A DNA stretch of 64,000 nt from Aureibaculum algae (GCF_006065315.1 NZ_CP040749.1:1054001-1118000); one strand, 5' to 3'; shown: positions 25,445 to 35,731, numbered from the stretch's first letter. The notes: generated by a model from the letters alone, not told the origin. Made by a program: numbers and translations.

Positions 25445-28294
25445 ATGATACACTTTATAAAACATAATAAATCACTCTTGTGCTTAGGAAGCTATTTACT
25501 ATTTTCTTACGCATTAACTGGGCAAAATATCCAACAAACGCAAACAGATACCATTGCTATTGATAGCACTAAATTGGTTTCTAACTTTGATAGGGAGGTG
25601 AATTTAGGTTTCCAAACTGAAAAGAATGGTAACATAGTAGGTTCAGTATCTTCTATAAACCCAGATAAATTTTTGAAATTTGACAATACACAATGGGTAA
25701 GAGATGCTTTAAACGGTAGAATTACTGGACTTAAATACAGTAGTAATATCCGTGGTTTAGGTGATGCACTTATTGTTGTTGATGGTATTCCAGGAAGATC
25801 GATTGACTTGCTCAATATGGAAGAAATTCAAGAAATTACGGTATTAAAAGATGCTAGTGCGGCTGCGATGTATGGTTCTATGGCAAAAAATGGAGTAATC
25901 GTTGTTACAACAAAGCGAGGTTCCAATAAGAAAGAATTTAATGTTAGTGCCAGCTCTGGAATTAAGAACCCTGTGGCGATGCCTAAATATCTAGATTCAG
26001 GTGAATATATGAAATATTATAATGAGGCTCGTGCAAATGACGGGTTAAGTGCGACGTATTCAGATGACGAAATTGCAAATTTTAATAGTGGAGTAAATCC
26101 ATATAGATATCCAAATATAGATTTATATTCAAACGATTATTTCAAATCTCAGTCATCGTTTACCAACGTTCTTGCCGATTTTTCTGGTGCGATGGAAGAT
26201 ACAAAATATTATATAAACGTTGGTTTTAAATCCGATCGTAGCCTACAAGATGTAAGTGAGAATGATAAAGGTACAACACGTTTTAATGTAAGGGGAAATA
26301 TTGATTTTAGAATTAATAACTGGATTACAAGCAGTTTAGATGCTGTTGCGATTATTGAAAGAAATAAAAGTTCGTTGACTAACCTTTACAATGCAGGTCA
26401 AACGTTTAGACCCAATCTTTACGCACCGCTATTGCCTGTAAGTATGATAGATTTTACTGGTAATTCTACCTTAGAAGGCATTGTTGAAGCAGCCAATAAA
26501 TATGATGGATATATTTTGGGAGGTAACCAATCATTTAGTGGAAATGTTCCATTGGCTAATATCATAGCAGGAGGAGAGCAAACGAATATGACACGAATTA
26601 GTCAAGTAAATAATTCTATAGATTTTGATCTTAGTTCCATTACAGAGGGCTTATCAGCGAAAACCTATTTAAGTTTTGATTTCTATAATAGCTATAACTT
26701 AACTGTAAAAAATCAGTTTGCTATTTATCAGCCCACTTGGAATGATGATAACAAAATAATTGATTTGGTAAATGTAGGGAGTGCCGACCGCAGAGGTCAA
26801 GAAGAAAAAGTGGAAACAAATTCATTTGTAATTAGATATGGTTTCTTTGGTTTGTTAAACTATGAAAAGAAAATTAAGGAAGATCATTTTATAAAAGCTT
26901 CTTTGGTAGGGTTCACAAATAACACGTATGTAAAGTCAGTAAAACAATCTGATAAAAACAGTAATGTAGCTTTAAGTTTAAATTATAGTTACAAGAATAA
27001 ATTTCTACTCGATTTAAACGCATCTTATATTCATTCTGTTAAATTAGCTGAAGGTAATAGAGGTAAATTAGCACCAACAGTAGGCCTTGCTTACGTTTTA
27101 TCAGAAGAACCTGCATTGAAGGATATATCATGGTTAAACTACCTTAAATTACGCACCTCTATGGGTACTATATATTCAGATTTGGGTATTCCAGGATACT
27201 TTTTATATGACGCTATATATCAACAAAACGGAGGTAGCTATTATTGGGGAGACAGATACGGTTCAACTTCTTCTAATGGTTATACAACAATTGAACGAGG
27301 TCAAAATAATAGTTTAGGAATGGAGAAAAGAATGGACTTTAACTTCGGTTTTGAAGGGCTTGTTTATGATAAATTCTCGATAGAAGCTAATTACTTTCGT
27401 TCAAGCTTAAAAGAGCAAGTAACAAGAGTATCAACATTATATCCGCAATATTATAATTCATTTCGACCCTATTCAAATTTTAACGAAGAACTACGTACAG
27501 GTTTTGAACTAGGGATTAGATATGCTGATAAATTTGGAGATTTAGGGTTAGATCTTGGTGCAAGAGTTCTATATACAGATTCTGAATTGACCAAAGTAGA
27601 TGAAGTATATGAAGATGATTATCAATATAGAAATGGAACATCTATTGACGCCTATTGGGGGTTAGAATCTCTAGGGTTCTTTGGAGTTGATGATTTCAAT
27701 GCAGACGGTTCTTTAAAGGACGGCGTTCCTGCCCAATTTGGTAATGTGCAAGCTGGAGACTTAAAATATAAGGACATAAATAATGATGGTGTTGTAAATG
27801 ATCAAGATCAAGTTGTTATTGGTAGATGGGATGCCCCTTGGACTTTTGGAACAGACATTAAACTAAACTATAAGGCATTTACTTTGTTCGCACTTTTAAC
27901 GGCTCAAGTAGGTAGTGACGCTCTTGTTTCAGACAGTTATTATCGTCCTCAAGCAGGTGATAAATATTCTGAAGTTGTTCGAGGAAGATGGACGGAAGCT
28001 ACAGCTGCCACTGCCACTTTTCCACGATTATCTTCTATTGAAAACACCAATAACTTTGGCAAAACATCTAGTTTTTGGATGTATGACAACAGTAATTTTA
28101 AAATTGAACGTGTCCAGCTAACATATGATCTCCCTGAAACATGGGTGTCCAACCTTAATATGGAAGATTTTAGTGTGTATGCTAGTGGATCCAACCTTTT
28201 AATGGTTGCCAATAACAAGGAAATAAAACAATTAAGTCTTGGGTATGCTCCATCGTACCGTTATTACTCATTAGGACTTAGAGTAAAGTTTTAA
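25445..28294 (+). CDS. SusC/RagA-type TonB-linked outer-membrane protein 2 (short N-terminus)
   Basis: A 949-residue second SusC homologue with a signal peptide (ending about residue 26, LTGQN). It differs from the standard form in two ways. The CarboxypepD_reg-like domain is missing: the mature protein reaches a degenerate TonB-box region (REVNLGFQTEKNGNIVGSV) within about 30 residues. The plug also lacks most of the usual SGxPGxGxxIxIRG stretch: ALNGRITGLKYSSNIRGLG goes directly into ALIVVDGIPGRSIDLL. The remaining plug (EITVLKDASAAAMYG, VIVVTTKRG) and the whole barrel to LGLRVKF look intact. It is probably functional but may be opened or energised differently. Its SusD partner follows 22 bases later. 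Confidence 0.92.
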   Translation: MIHFIKHNKSLLCLGSYLLFSYALTGQNIQQTQTDTIAIDSTKLVSNFDREVNLGFQTEKNGNIVGSVSSINPDKFLKFDNTQWVRDALNGRITGLKYSSNIRGLGDALIVVDGIPGRSIDLLNMEEIQEITVLKDASAAAMYGSMAKNGVIVVTTKRGSNKKEFNVSASSGIKNPVAMPKYLDSGEYMKYYNEARANDGLSATYSDDEIANFNSGVNPYRYPNIDLYSNDYFKSQSSFTNVLADFSGAMEDTKYYINVGFKSDRSLQDVSENDKGTTRFNVRGNIDFRINNWITSSLDAVAIIERNKSSLTNLYNAGQTFRPNLYAPLLPVSMIDFTGNSTLEGIVEAANKYDGYILGGNQSFSGNVPLANIIAGGEQTNMTRISQVNNSIDFDLSSITEGLSAKTYLSFDFYNSYNLTVKNQFAIYQPTWNDDNKIIDLVNVGSADRRGQEEKVETNSFVIRYGFFGLLNYEKKIKEDHFIKASLVGFTNNTYVKSVKQSDKNSNVALSLNYSYKNKFLLDLNASYIHSVKLAEGNRGKLAPTVGLAYVLSEEPALKDISWLNYLKLRTSMGTIYSDLGIPGYFLYDAIYQQNGGSYYWGDRYGSTSSNGYTTIERGQNNSLGMEKRMDFNFGFEGLVYDKFSIEANYFRSSLKEQVTRVSTLYPQYYNSFRPYSNFNEELRTGFELGIRYADKFGDLGLDLGARVLYTDSELTKVDEVYEDDYQYRNGTSIDAYWGLESLGFFGVDDFNADGSLKDGVPAQFGNVQAGDLKYKDINNDGVVNDQDQVVIGRWDAPWTFGTDIKLNYKAFTLFALLTAQVGSDALVSDSYYRPQAGDKYSEVVRGRWTEATAATATFPRLSSIENTNNFGKTSSFWMYDNSNFKIERVQLTYDLPETWVSNLNMEDFSVYASGSNLLMVANNKEIKQLSLGYAPSYRYYSLGLRVKF

Positions 28295-28316
28295 CTGAAA
28301 AAAATTAGATCTAGAT

Positions 28317-30044
28317 ATGAAAACTTTTATCAAATATACATTCCTTTCATTAATGCTTTTATCCGTCGTAGGATGTGATACTTTCGAACCTCTTGATGAA
28401 AATTTAGCTGGAGATGATAGACTAACTTCAGATCCAGCAATGGCCGAAGGGTTATTGTTAGATGCTTACGGAAGCATGTCAAATCAAGTGTTATTTAACG
28501 ATTCGGCAACTGATGATGCTGTTAACAATTATTTAAGCGGATTTCGTAGAATGGCTACAGGAGAATGGAACGCACAAAACCCCTTTTCCAACAGATGGTC
28601 TCAATATGAAAAAGTGCTTTATGTAAATAAATTTCTTAGTATCATTGATGAGGTTGTTTGGAAAAGAGATGAAGAAACAAACAATCTTTTTAAACAACGT
28701 ATGTATGGCGAGGCGATAGCTATGAGAGCCTTAAGACATTTTTGGATCCTACAAGAACATGCTGGGATGGGAACTTCTGGTGAACTTTTAGGTATACCTT
28801 ACATTACGGAATTTTTAGATTATGATGCTGATTTTAATTTACCTAGACTTGGATTTGAAGAAACGGTAGATCGAATAAATGAAGATTTTAATGAAGCATT
28901 AGAATATTTACCAATGGATTGGGATGGAAACTTGTCCAATCAACCGTCCATTTATAATGGAACAGATGACGATAGATATCAGTTTGTTTTTGGTAAAAAT
29001 CAAGACGGACGTATAAATGGTCGCATTATTAAGGCCTTTCAAGCAAAGTTGAATCTTTTGGCAGCCAGTCCAGCCTTTATGAACGGTTCTGGAGACTATT
29101 ATCAAAAAACGGCCAACATTCTTGCTGACTTATTAAATGATAATGGAGGGATAACAGGTTTAGATCCGACAGGATATTACGATTTTTATGATTTTACTAT
29201 AGGTACACGTAATTTTCCAGAAGTACTTTGGAGAGATAATGTTTCCCCTTCGTTTACATGGTTAGAAAAACAACATTATCCACCATCATTAAATGGAGAA
29301 GGTAAATTGAATCCGTCACAAAATTTAGTAGATGCTTTCCCAATGTTAGATGGAACTCCTTTTTCAACAACACATCCAGATTATGATGCTGCAAACCCCT
29401 TTGCAAATAGAGATCCAAGATTAAAAAAATATGTTTTATATAATGGAAACGATTTAAATAATAGAATAATTAAAACGGGTGCCGGTGGTGGTAATGATGA
29501 GATTGATAAAGTGCAGTTTCGATCTACACGATCTGGTTATTATCTTAAAAAGTTATTAGATCCTAAAGTAACTATTAGTAGTGATGGTAATGTTTCAGCC
29601 TCTGAAAAGATGAACGTTTTTTTAAGATATACAGATCTTTATTTGATGCTAGCAGAGTCAGCCAATGAGTTAGGCGGCCCAGACAATATGGTGGGCGGTA
29701 TGTCTGCAAGAACAATAATTGAGGCCATTAGACAAAGAGCAGGTATCGGACTTGATTCTGGAGATAGCTATTTGGCAGGGATAAGTACAAAGGAAGATAT
29801 GAGAAGTCTTATCCGCAATGAAAGAAGGTTAGAGCTTTGTTTTGAAGGGCATCGTCTATTTGATTTACGAAGATGGAATATGTTAGATGATATTCCAGAT
29901 ATTATAGGTTCTAAATATGATGGTAGCAGCTATAATGAATTTGTAGTTGAACCAAGATTATATTTAGAAAACGCTAATTATGCCCCAATACCTCAAAGTG
30001 AGTTAGTAAAATTTGATGCTTTGGAACAAAACATGGGATGGTAA
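28317..30044 (+). CDS. SusD/RagB family lipoprotein 2
   Basis: A 575-residue surface lipoprotein (lipobox VVGCDT) that partners the second SusC. SusD features are an N-terminal helical part with MYGEAIAMRALRHFWILQEH, TPR-like helices, and the RagB/SusD C-terminal block FLRYTDLYLMLAESANELGG, RNERRLELCFEGHRLFDLRRW and the ending APIPQSELVKFDALEQNMGW. The two SusD proteins in this operon are clearly distinct in sequence, suggesting that the two SusC/D pairs take up different oligosaccharides from the same polymer. Confidence 0.94.
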   Translation: MKTFIKYTFLSLMLLSVVGCDTFEPLDENLAGDDRLTSDPAMAEGLLLDAYGSMSNQVLFNDSATDDAVNNYLSGFRRMATGEWNAQNPFSNRWSQYEKVLYVNKFLSIIDEVVWKRDEETNNLFKQRMYGEAIAMRALRHFWILQEHAGMGTSGELLGIPYITEFLDYDADFNLPRLGFEETVDRINEDFNEALEYLPMDWDGNLSNQPSIYNGTDDDRYQFVFGKNQDGRINGRIIKAFQAKLNLLAASPAFMNGSGDYYQKTANILADLLNDNGGITGLDPTGYYDFYDFTIGTRNFPEVLWRDNVSPSFTWLEKQHYPPSLNGEGKLNPSQNLVDAFPMLDGTPFSTTHPDYDAANPFANRDPRLKKYVLYNGNDLNNRIIKTGAGGGNDEIDKVQFRSTRSGYYLKKLLDPKVTISSDGNVSASEKMNVFLRYTDLYLMLAESANELGGPDNMVGGMSARTIIEAIRQRAGIGLDSGDSYLAGISTKEDMRSLIRNERRLELCFEGHRLFDLRRWNMLDDIPDIIGSKYDGSSYNEFVVEPRLYLENANYAPIPQSELVKFDALEQNMGW

Positions 30045-30111
30045 GACAGCTTATCAATTAAATATAAAACCCATTGATCATTAAAATAAATAATTGTAAA
30101 TTTTTCACTCG

Positions 30112-31134
30112 ATGAATACAAGAAATATAATTTTATTAATAAGTGCACTCATCGCGATGTCGTGTAGTAATTCTGAACCAGAATTTGATGATTATGACTT
30201 TACGGCAACTTATTTTCCATACCAAACTCCCGCACGTACGCTCATATTGGGTAAGTATGATCAGGGTTTAAATGAAACTGACAATGACCATAATTTTGAA
30301 ATTACCGCATTAATGACGGGAATAAGAGAAAATGGGAAAGAGCGAGGTATCTATTTTGAAATAGATAATAGTTTATTGGATAATGTGACGAATGTAAAAG
30401 CACTTCCAGCTGAATATTACACAATGGAAAGAATTAGCCCTGTTTTAATTTCTTCTGGTGATACCAAAGCTCGTATAAAAGTCCAGTTGCATGATGCCTT
30501 TTTTCAAGATACGCTATCTTTTGGTCCTGTAAATACTACGAATTACGTAATTCCACTAAGAATGACAAAGGCCGATAATATTGATAGTTTACTTACTGGA
30601 GTAAGTATTGTCAATAATCCGGATAGGTTAAACCCTGCGGATTGGGATATTTTACCAAAAGATTATACTCTTTTTGGTATTAAGTTTATGAATAAATTTC
30701 ATGGAAAATATCTTAGAAGAGGTGAAGATTTGATTACTGCACCAGCGAACAGTGTGGGGAGAACATACCATGGGGAATATGTAGAAAACGACGAGGTAAT
30801 CCTTGTTGAAACATCAGGTTTTAACAAAGTTAAGTTAGAAAATTTAATTGGCCGAGGTGAAGCATCTAGTCCAGGTAATGTGGTTATGGAGCTTACTTTT
30901 AATGACGATGGTACGTGTGCGGTCACTAGCTTTAAAGGTGATGAATATGGAATTACTGGATCTGGAAAATATGTTGAGGATGGCGATGAATGGGGAGGAA
31001 AAACAAGAGATGTAATTTATTTGGATTACTCATATGCTGATGCTGCAAATGCAGAAACACATGTAGTTAAGGATACGCTTGTAATTCGTGATAGAACAGC
31101 CATTTTTGAAGAGTTTGTGGTTGAACTTAAATAA
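30112..31134 (+). CDS. DUF1735-like surface lipoprotein, probable glycan-binding protein
   Basis: A 340-residue lipoprotein (lipobox AMSCSN). The N-terminal half (about 25-160; TYFPYQTPARTLILGKYD, RGIYFEIDNSLL, TKARIKVQLHDAFF, NYVIPLRMTKADN) has the beta-sandwich pattern of DUF1735 domains. The C-terminal half (about 175-340; GKYLRRGEDL, TFNDDGTCAVTSFKGDEYGITGSG cut in two strands, VIYLDYSYAD) resembles the lipocalin-like or DUF4361-type domain often joined to it. Genes of this type directly after SusC/D pairs usually encode surface glycan-binding proteins that help to capture the polysaccharide. Ligand unknown. Confidence 0.75.
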   Translation: MNTRNIILLISALIAMSCSNSEPEFDDYDFTATYFPYQTPARTLILGKYDQGLNETDNDHNFEITALMTGIRENGKERGIYFEIDNSLLDNVTNVKALPAEYYTMERISPVLISSGDTKARIKVQLHDAFFQDTLSFGPVNTTNYVIPLRMTKADNIDSLLTGVSIVNNPDRLNPADWDILPKDYTLFGIKFMNKFHGKYLRRGEDLITAPANSVGRTYHGEYVENDEVILVETSGFNKVKLENLIGRGEASSPGNVVMELTFNDDGTCAVTSFKGDEYGITGSGKYVEDGDEWGGKTRDVIYLDYSYADAANAETHVVKDTLVIRDRTAIFEEFVVELK

Positions 31135-31265
31135 AGATACAAGAACAAAAAATCATGAAATGAAATTGAATTTTATGCATTCTTAAATATCTAAAAATGT
31201 TATTTTCAAACATTAAAGTAATGGAATGTTTACATAATTTTTGACCATTAAAAAATTTCAAATAG

Positions 31266-32852
31266 ATGAAACAAACAACAAATAATTCACGCTTCAAATT
31301 TGCATCGTTACTTTTTACACTGGTATTTGTAGCTTTTTTGAGTTCTTGTGATAACGACGACGAACCTTTATCTAATTTAAGTAGAGTTTCTATGAAGACA
31401 CTGCCACAAGTAAATTATGTACTTGGAAGTGAACTCAATTTGTCTGATATGGTTATAACATTAGACAAGGGTGGTGAAAAAATCGATATACCTTTTGATT
31501 CTTTTGAACAAGAAGGTATTATTACAGAACCTGAAAATGGTAAAGTTTTAGAATTCTCTGACAAATCTGTCACAATAAAACTAGGTACTTCAGGTAAAGG
31601 TTTAATACAGACCATTAGTGTTACTAACGATGTTACGGCAATAGAAATCAAAAACGAACCTAAAAAAGAATATGTCAGCGGTCAAAAGTTAGATTTAACG
31701 GATATGATAGTGACCATGGTTTATGAAAATGGAGATAGAAAAGATTTTGATTATACTGAAATAAAAGATGAAATTGAAACAATACCTGAGAACGAAACGG
31801 TACTCAGTAGAGATAATAAAGAATTATTGGTTACTTATGTTCTCACAGATGTAACGGTAGAACAAGAAATAAATGTAAAACCGTTTGCTCCATTAAAAGG
31901 TGTGCTTGTTACTGCACCTTTAAAAAGTGAGTATGGTGTAGGAGAGCGATTAGATCTTGCTGGCACGCTTATTCGAGTAACACTGCTTGATAATAGTGAA
32001 GTAGAGGTTGGTTATGAAGAATTTGAAAATTTTAAACTTACAACCGATCCCACAAATGATGAACTATTAAAAGCTAATATAACTGATGTTAAGGTTTTAC
32101 ATATAACAGGAGAAGTAGTAAAAATTCCTATTACGGTAATTCCATTGGATGTAGTTGGAATGGAGATTGAAACCAATCCTGAAAAATTAGTCTATCAAGA
32201 TGGTGAAACAATAGATTTAGATGGGCTTAATGTTAAATTATCTATAAGTGGTAGTGATGATTTAATTGTTTCATTTGATCAATTTGAAGTTTATGGCATC
32301 TCAACGAATCCAGCAAATGGGGATGTTTATAGTAGTGGAACTTCTGAAATTGTAATTTCATATCCAGGTTTGGCAGATACAATTTCTATTCCTCTTGGTT
32401 CAGAAATATTATATGAATCTGATTTCTCTAGTGGCTTTGACGGATGGGTTTTGAACCAGAATGGAGGAGGATCTGCAAATGTGTATGAAGAGAACAGAAC
32501 GATAGTCATAAAAGATATCGTTCCAGGTGCAAATTATTGGGATGTTCAATTTTACAAGCCCAATTTAATGCTCGTTAATGGTGGTAAATATAAACTAACA
32601 GTAGTGCTAAAAGCATATCAATCACAAGGAGACTTCTCATTCACACTTTCTGTGGGAGATGGAGATGGTAGAGATGGATATCAACCCTATGATGGTGGTG
32701 GCTCAATATTTCTTGTCGACTCAGAATATAGTACTTATGAGAAAACTTTTACGATGACAAAATCAGATACGCCAATGGCGAGAATACTATTAGACATCGG
32801 AAATCAAACCAATGGTATTATCATACAGTCTGTAAAATTTGAAAAGATTTAA
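31266..32852 (+). CDS. Ig-like repeat lipoprotein with C-terminal carbohydrate-binding module
   Basis: A 528-residue lipoprotein (lipobox LSSCDN). It has four beta-rich repeats of about 85-90 residues (about 37-120, 121-205, 206-295, 296-377), each starting like VNYVLGSELNLSDMVITL or EYVSGQKLDLTDMIVTM; these resemble group-3-type bacterial Ig-like domains. A C-terminal jelly roll (about 378-528; LYESDFSSGFDGWVLNQNGG, WDVQFYKPNLMLVNGGKYKL, RILLDIGNQTNG) matches the CBM4/9/22-like carbohydrate-binding fold. The repeats act as a spacer that holds the CBM away from the cell surface. It is the last gene of the SusC/D operon and fits a second surface glycan-binding protein. Confidence 0.8.
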   Translation: MKQTTNNSRFKFASLLFTLVFVAFLSSCDNDDEPLSNLSRVSMKTLPQVNYVLGSELNLSDMVITLDKGGEKIDIPFDSFEQEGIITEPENGKVLEFSDKSVTIKLGTSGKGLIQTISVTNDVTAIEIKNEPKKEYVSGQKLDLTDMIVTMVYENGDRKDFDYTEIKDEIETIPENETVLSRDNKELLVTYVLTDVTVEQEINVKPFAPLKGVLVTAPLKSEYGVGERLDLAGTLIRVTLLDNSEVEVGYEEFENFKLTTDPTNDELLKANITDVKVLHITGEVVKIPITVIPLDVVGMEIETNPEKLVYQDGETIDLDGLNVKLSISGSDDLIVSFDQFEVYGISTNPANGDVYSSGTSEIVISYPGLADTISIPLGSEILYESDFSSGFDGWVLNQNGGGSANVYEENRTIVIKDIVPGANYWDVQFYKPNLMLVNGGKYKLTVVLKAYQSQGDFSFTLSVGDGDGRDGYQPYDGGGSIFLVDSEYSTYEKTFTMTKSDTPMARILLDIGNQTNGIIIQSVKFEKI

Positions 32853-32959
32853 AAAATATTGAATCTATTTAATTCAATTGTATAGTGTAAGAGTTAAATT
32901 ACTCTTTAAGATAATGTCACTGTGTAAAAGCGGACTATGTTTAAAGCTTGTTAGTAATT

Positions 32960-33043
32960 AGTATTAAGTTAATGCTGAAATGGTGATAGGGGAATTGTCT
33001 ATTATTTATCCCTTTTAGCTTAACTTAATACTTGTATTAAGTT
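32960..33043 (+). repeat. three-arm alternating inverted repeat
   Basis: Arm A (32960-32976, AGTATTAAGTTAATGCT) pairs with arm B (33017-33032, AGCTTAACTTAATACT) over 16 pairs with one bulged T. Arm B also pairs with arm C (33034-33043) as AACTTAATAC-TT-GTATTAAGTT, 10 perfect pairs. The two pairings are mutually exclusive, as in an attenuator, but no gene follows on this strand. Confidence 0.6.
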
Positions 33044-33187
33044 GGTTTGATTTCTTTATTGAGCTTTTAAAAAAGGTATTCTTTAAGAAATGAAAAAGAA
33101 CTTAATTTTTAATGAAATCATCCACTTCCATATAGACATTATCGTTCATTAAATAAATTTAAATATTTTATACGATTGTTATATCGT

Positions 33188-33230
33188 AAACACCTTGTCT
33201 ATTTTATAAAATAGACAAGGTGTTTTTTTA
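33188..33230 (+). terminator. strong intrinsic terminator of the SusC/D operon
   Basis: A perfect 18-base inverted repeat (33188-33205 with 33208-33225, core ACACCTTGTCTAT/ATAGACAAGGTGT) with a tiny loop, followed by TTTTTTTA. It is oriented for plus-strand transcripts and lies between convergent genes. Confidence 0.85.
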
Positions 33231-33297
33231 TTGTTTAATGAATTATTGAATAATAAAGTGTGGCTTTAGCAATATAAATACGAGTTGCAAATGATAA

Positions 33298-35661
33298 TTA
33301 CTTAATAGTAATCGTTTTTTGAAGTCTTATGTCGTCAGAAGAACTACCTACCATTATATCAAATTCACCTGGTTCAATAATATAATTCATATCCTTATCA
33401 TATAAACCAAATTCGCTCATAGGAATAGAAAAACTGATCGTTTTAAGCTCTGATGGATTTAAAGTTACTTTTTTGAACTCTTTCAGCACTTTTACAGGTG
33501 TAGTAACTGAGCTCACTTTATCGTTAAAATAGACCTGAATAACTTCTTTTCCAGATACTTTTCCTGTGTTCTTTATGTTTAAAGAAAGTACTATCATTCC
33601 ATTCATATCAACACTAGTATCTTCAACTTTTAAATCGGAATACTCAAAATCTGTATAACTTAATCCGTGACCAAAAGGAAATAAAGGGTCAGGCGATGAA
33701 AAAACATAATCTCTACCTGGTTTTTCTAAACTACCGGGATTTCTGTAAAAACCTCTCCCTGATGGTTTGTAATTATAAAAAACAGGAACATGTCCCACGC
33801 TTTTAGGAACACTCACTGTTAGTTTTCCAGAAGGATTTACATCTCCAAACAGAACACTAGCAACAGCATTACCACCTTGTTCACCAGGATACCAAGCTTC
33901 TACAATTGCAGGAAGATGTTCTTTTTCCCATGCAATAGAATACGCTCTCCCATGTACCATTACCAATACAATGGGTTTACCTGTTTTATATATCGCTTGT
34001 ATTAATTCTGGTTGTACTCCTGGAGGTGTTAATGTAGTTCTATCAAAACCTTCACCACTTGTCGGGTAATCACCTGGAATGTCTTTTCCCCATCCTATAC
34101 CAGACAGCACACTACTTGTACCACCAATAACTAAGACTACAACATCACTATTCTGAGCGACTTCCACTGCCGCTTGAATTTTACTTTGATCATTCCCCGT
34201 AATATTACATCCTTTTGCATAATTAACCGTAAACTTATTATCAGCATATTTCTTTATTCCATCCAAAATAGTTACACCAGATTCATTATCTTTTGTATAG
34301 GAGTAATCGCCATATTGTACTTGATCTGCATTGGGACCAATAACCCCAATTGATTTTATTTTTGAAATGTCTAACGGTAATACATTATTCTCATTCTTTA
34401 GTAAAACAATCGATTCTTCCGCAATTGCTAGTGCAAGATTAACCGCCTCATCTGTATGAATTAAACTTGAAACTTTCTTAGGAGCCTTATATGCATTATC
34501 AAATAAGCCGGCTTTAAATTTGGCAGTTAATATATTTTTTACGGCGTTATCAATTAATGCAACATCAACCTTACCAGACTTTACTAAGTTGTTCAATTCA
34601 GAATACGCAAAACTTTTGGGAGCTTCTAAATCAATTCCTGATTCCAATGCAACAACAGCCGTTTCAGCAGCATCTTTGGTAACTTTTTGAAAATAGTTAA
34701 GCATTGCAATGGCTTCATAATCTGAAAAAACATAACCTTTAAATCCAAGTTCATCTCTAAGAACATCTTTCATTAAATATTTATTGGAATGCATCGGAAT
34801 ACCATTTACATCATTATAAGCTGGCATAACGGAATAAATATTTGCTTCTTGAATTACCTTTTTAAAAGGATACATATGTAAATTTCTTAAATCTCTTGGG
34901 CCCAATTCATTTGGACCTAGATTAATACCAGCAAAAGGAGTGCTGTAGGCTACGTAATGCTTTGCTGTAGCCATTAATTTATTCGCTGGTATACCTTTTT
35001 TAGTAATTTCAGGATCACCTTGCATTCCAATAACAAAAGCTTTCCCCATTTCTGCGACAAGAAAAGGATCTTCTCCAAATGATTCTTCCGCTCTACCAAA
35101 TCTAGGATCTCTAGCTAAATCAAATATTGGAGACAATGCTTGGTCAACACCAGAAAGACTTGCTTCTTCGGCAATAGTGGCTCCCATTTTTTTAATTAAA
35201 TCAGGATTCCATGTGCTACCTTGACCTATGGTTTGAGGAAAAATAGTAGCTCCGAAAGCCAATTGACCATGTAAACATTCAGCAATCTGAATAGCAGGAA
35301 TACCCAGTCTAGTATGCTTACGTAAATATGTATCTGCAGCTTCAGAAAGTTGCGATATTTCGTCAACACCTATAAAAGGGCTTTCTAAGGTTCCAATGCT
35401 TCTCCCTTGAAATAGAGAGTCTAAAGATTGCTTACTAATCTTTCCTTTTTTATTAACCTTTAAATCGCTAAGGCTTAGCATATTCATTTGAGAAATTTTT
35501 TCCTCTAATGTCATTCTATCTAATAGATCATTTACACGAACTTCTATTGATAAGTTACTATCTTTATACGGAAGATTTTTATTGTTTACTTTTTGTGCAA
35601 AACTAGTTGCTATAATTAAAAAAAAGCTTACTACTGCTACTAGTGGTTTCTTAATTTTCAT
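33298..35661 (-). CDS. glycoside hydrolase family 3 (beta-glucosidase/xylosidase type)
   Basis: A 787-residue exported enzyme (signal peptide to about residue 22, ATSFAQ). The N-terminal TIM barrel holds the GH3 pattern MATAKHYVAYS and KGYVFSDYEAI with Asp314 as likely nucleophile. The (alpha/beta)6 domain (about 420-640; SIGVIGPNADQVQYGDY, VVLVIGGTSSVLSG) and a C-terminal fibronectin III-like domain (about 690-787; VIQVYFNDKVSSVTTPVKVLKEF) follow. It removes terminal beta-linked glucose, xylose or similar residues; the sequence does not decide which. It is transcribed divergently from the GH2 gene, and the shared intergenic region holds palindromic operator site 2, so the two are probably co-regulated. 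Confidence 0.93.
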   Translation of the reverse strand: MKIKKPLVAVVSFFLIIATSFAQKVNNKNLPYKDSNLSIEVRVNDLLDRMTLEEKISQMNMLSLSDLKVNKKGKISKQSLDSLFQGRSIGTLESPFIGVDEISQLSEAADTYLRKHTRLGIPAIQIAECLHGQLAFGATIFPQTIGQGSTWNPDLIKKMGATIAEEASLSGVDQALSPIFDLARDPRFGRAEESFGEDPFLVAEMGKAFVIGMQGDPEITKKGIPANKLMATAKHYVAYSTPFAGINLGPNELGPRDLRNLHMYPFKKVIQEANIYSVMPAYNDVNGIPMHSNKYLMKDVLRDELGFKGYVFSDYEAIAMLNYFQKVTKDAAETAVVALESGIDLEAPKSFAYSELNNLVKSGKVDVALIDNAVKNILTAKFKAGLFDNAYKAPKKVSSLIHTDEAVNLALAIAEESIVLLKNENNVLPLDISKIKSIGVIGPNADQVQYGDYSYTKDNESGVTILDGIKKYADNKFTVNYAKGCNITGNDQSKIQAAVEVAQNSDVVVLVIGGTSSVLSGIGWGKDIPGDYPTSGEGFDRTTLTPPGVQPELIQAIYKTGKPIVLVMVHGRAYSIAWEKEHLPAIVEAWYPGEQGGNAVASVLFGDVNPSGKLTVSVPKSVGHVPVFYNYKPSGRGFYRNPGSLEKPGRDYVFSSPDPLFPFGHGLSYTDFEYSDLKVEDTSVDMNGMIVLSLNIKNTGKVSGKEVIQVYFNDKVSSVTTPVKVLKEFKKVTLNPSELKTISFSIPMSEFGLYDKDMNYIIEPGEFDIMVGSSSDDIRLQKTITIK

Positions 35662-35731
35662 AAGTTTTTTGTTTTATGTATTGCGTCTTTATGTAATAAT
35701 CCAAATTTGATTTTTTTTATCTAAAATATAT

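Larger units (their letters stand above)
32853..33297. other. 445-base intergenic region between convergent SusC/D operon and GH3
   Basis: No coding frame is supported. The stretch contains a 6-base hairpin (32889-32906), a three-arm inverted-repeat structure (32960-33043) and a strong terminator (33188-33230). Confidence 0.7.

Noticed and set aside
25445..25800. Frameshift or deletion making the second susC a pseudogene
   Set aside because: Signal peptide, remaining plug and barrel are in one open frame with good codon use, and no remnants of the missing domain are found upstream, so it looks like a natural short form.
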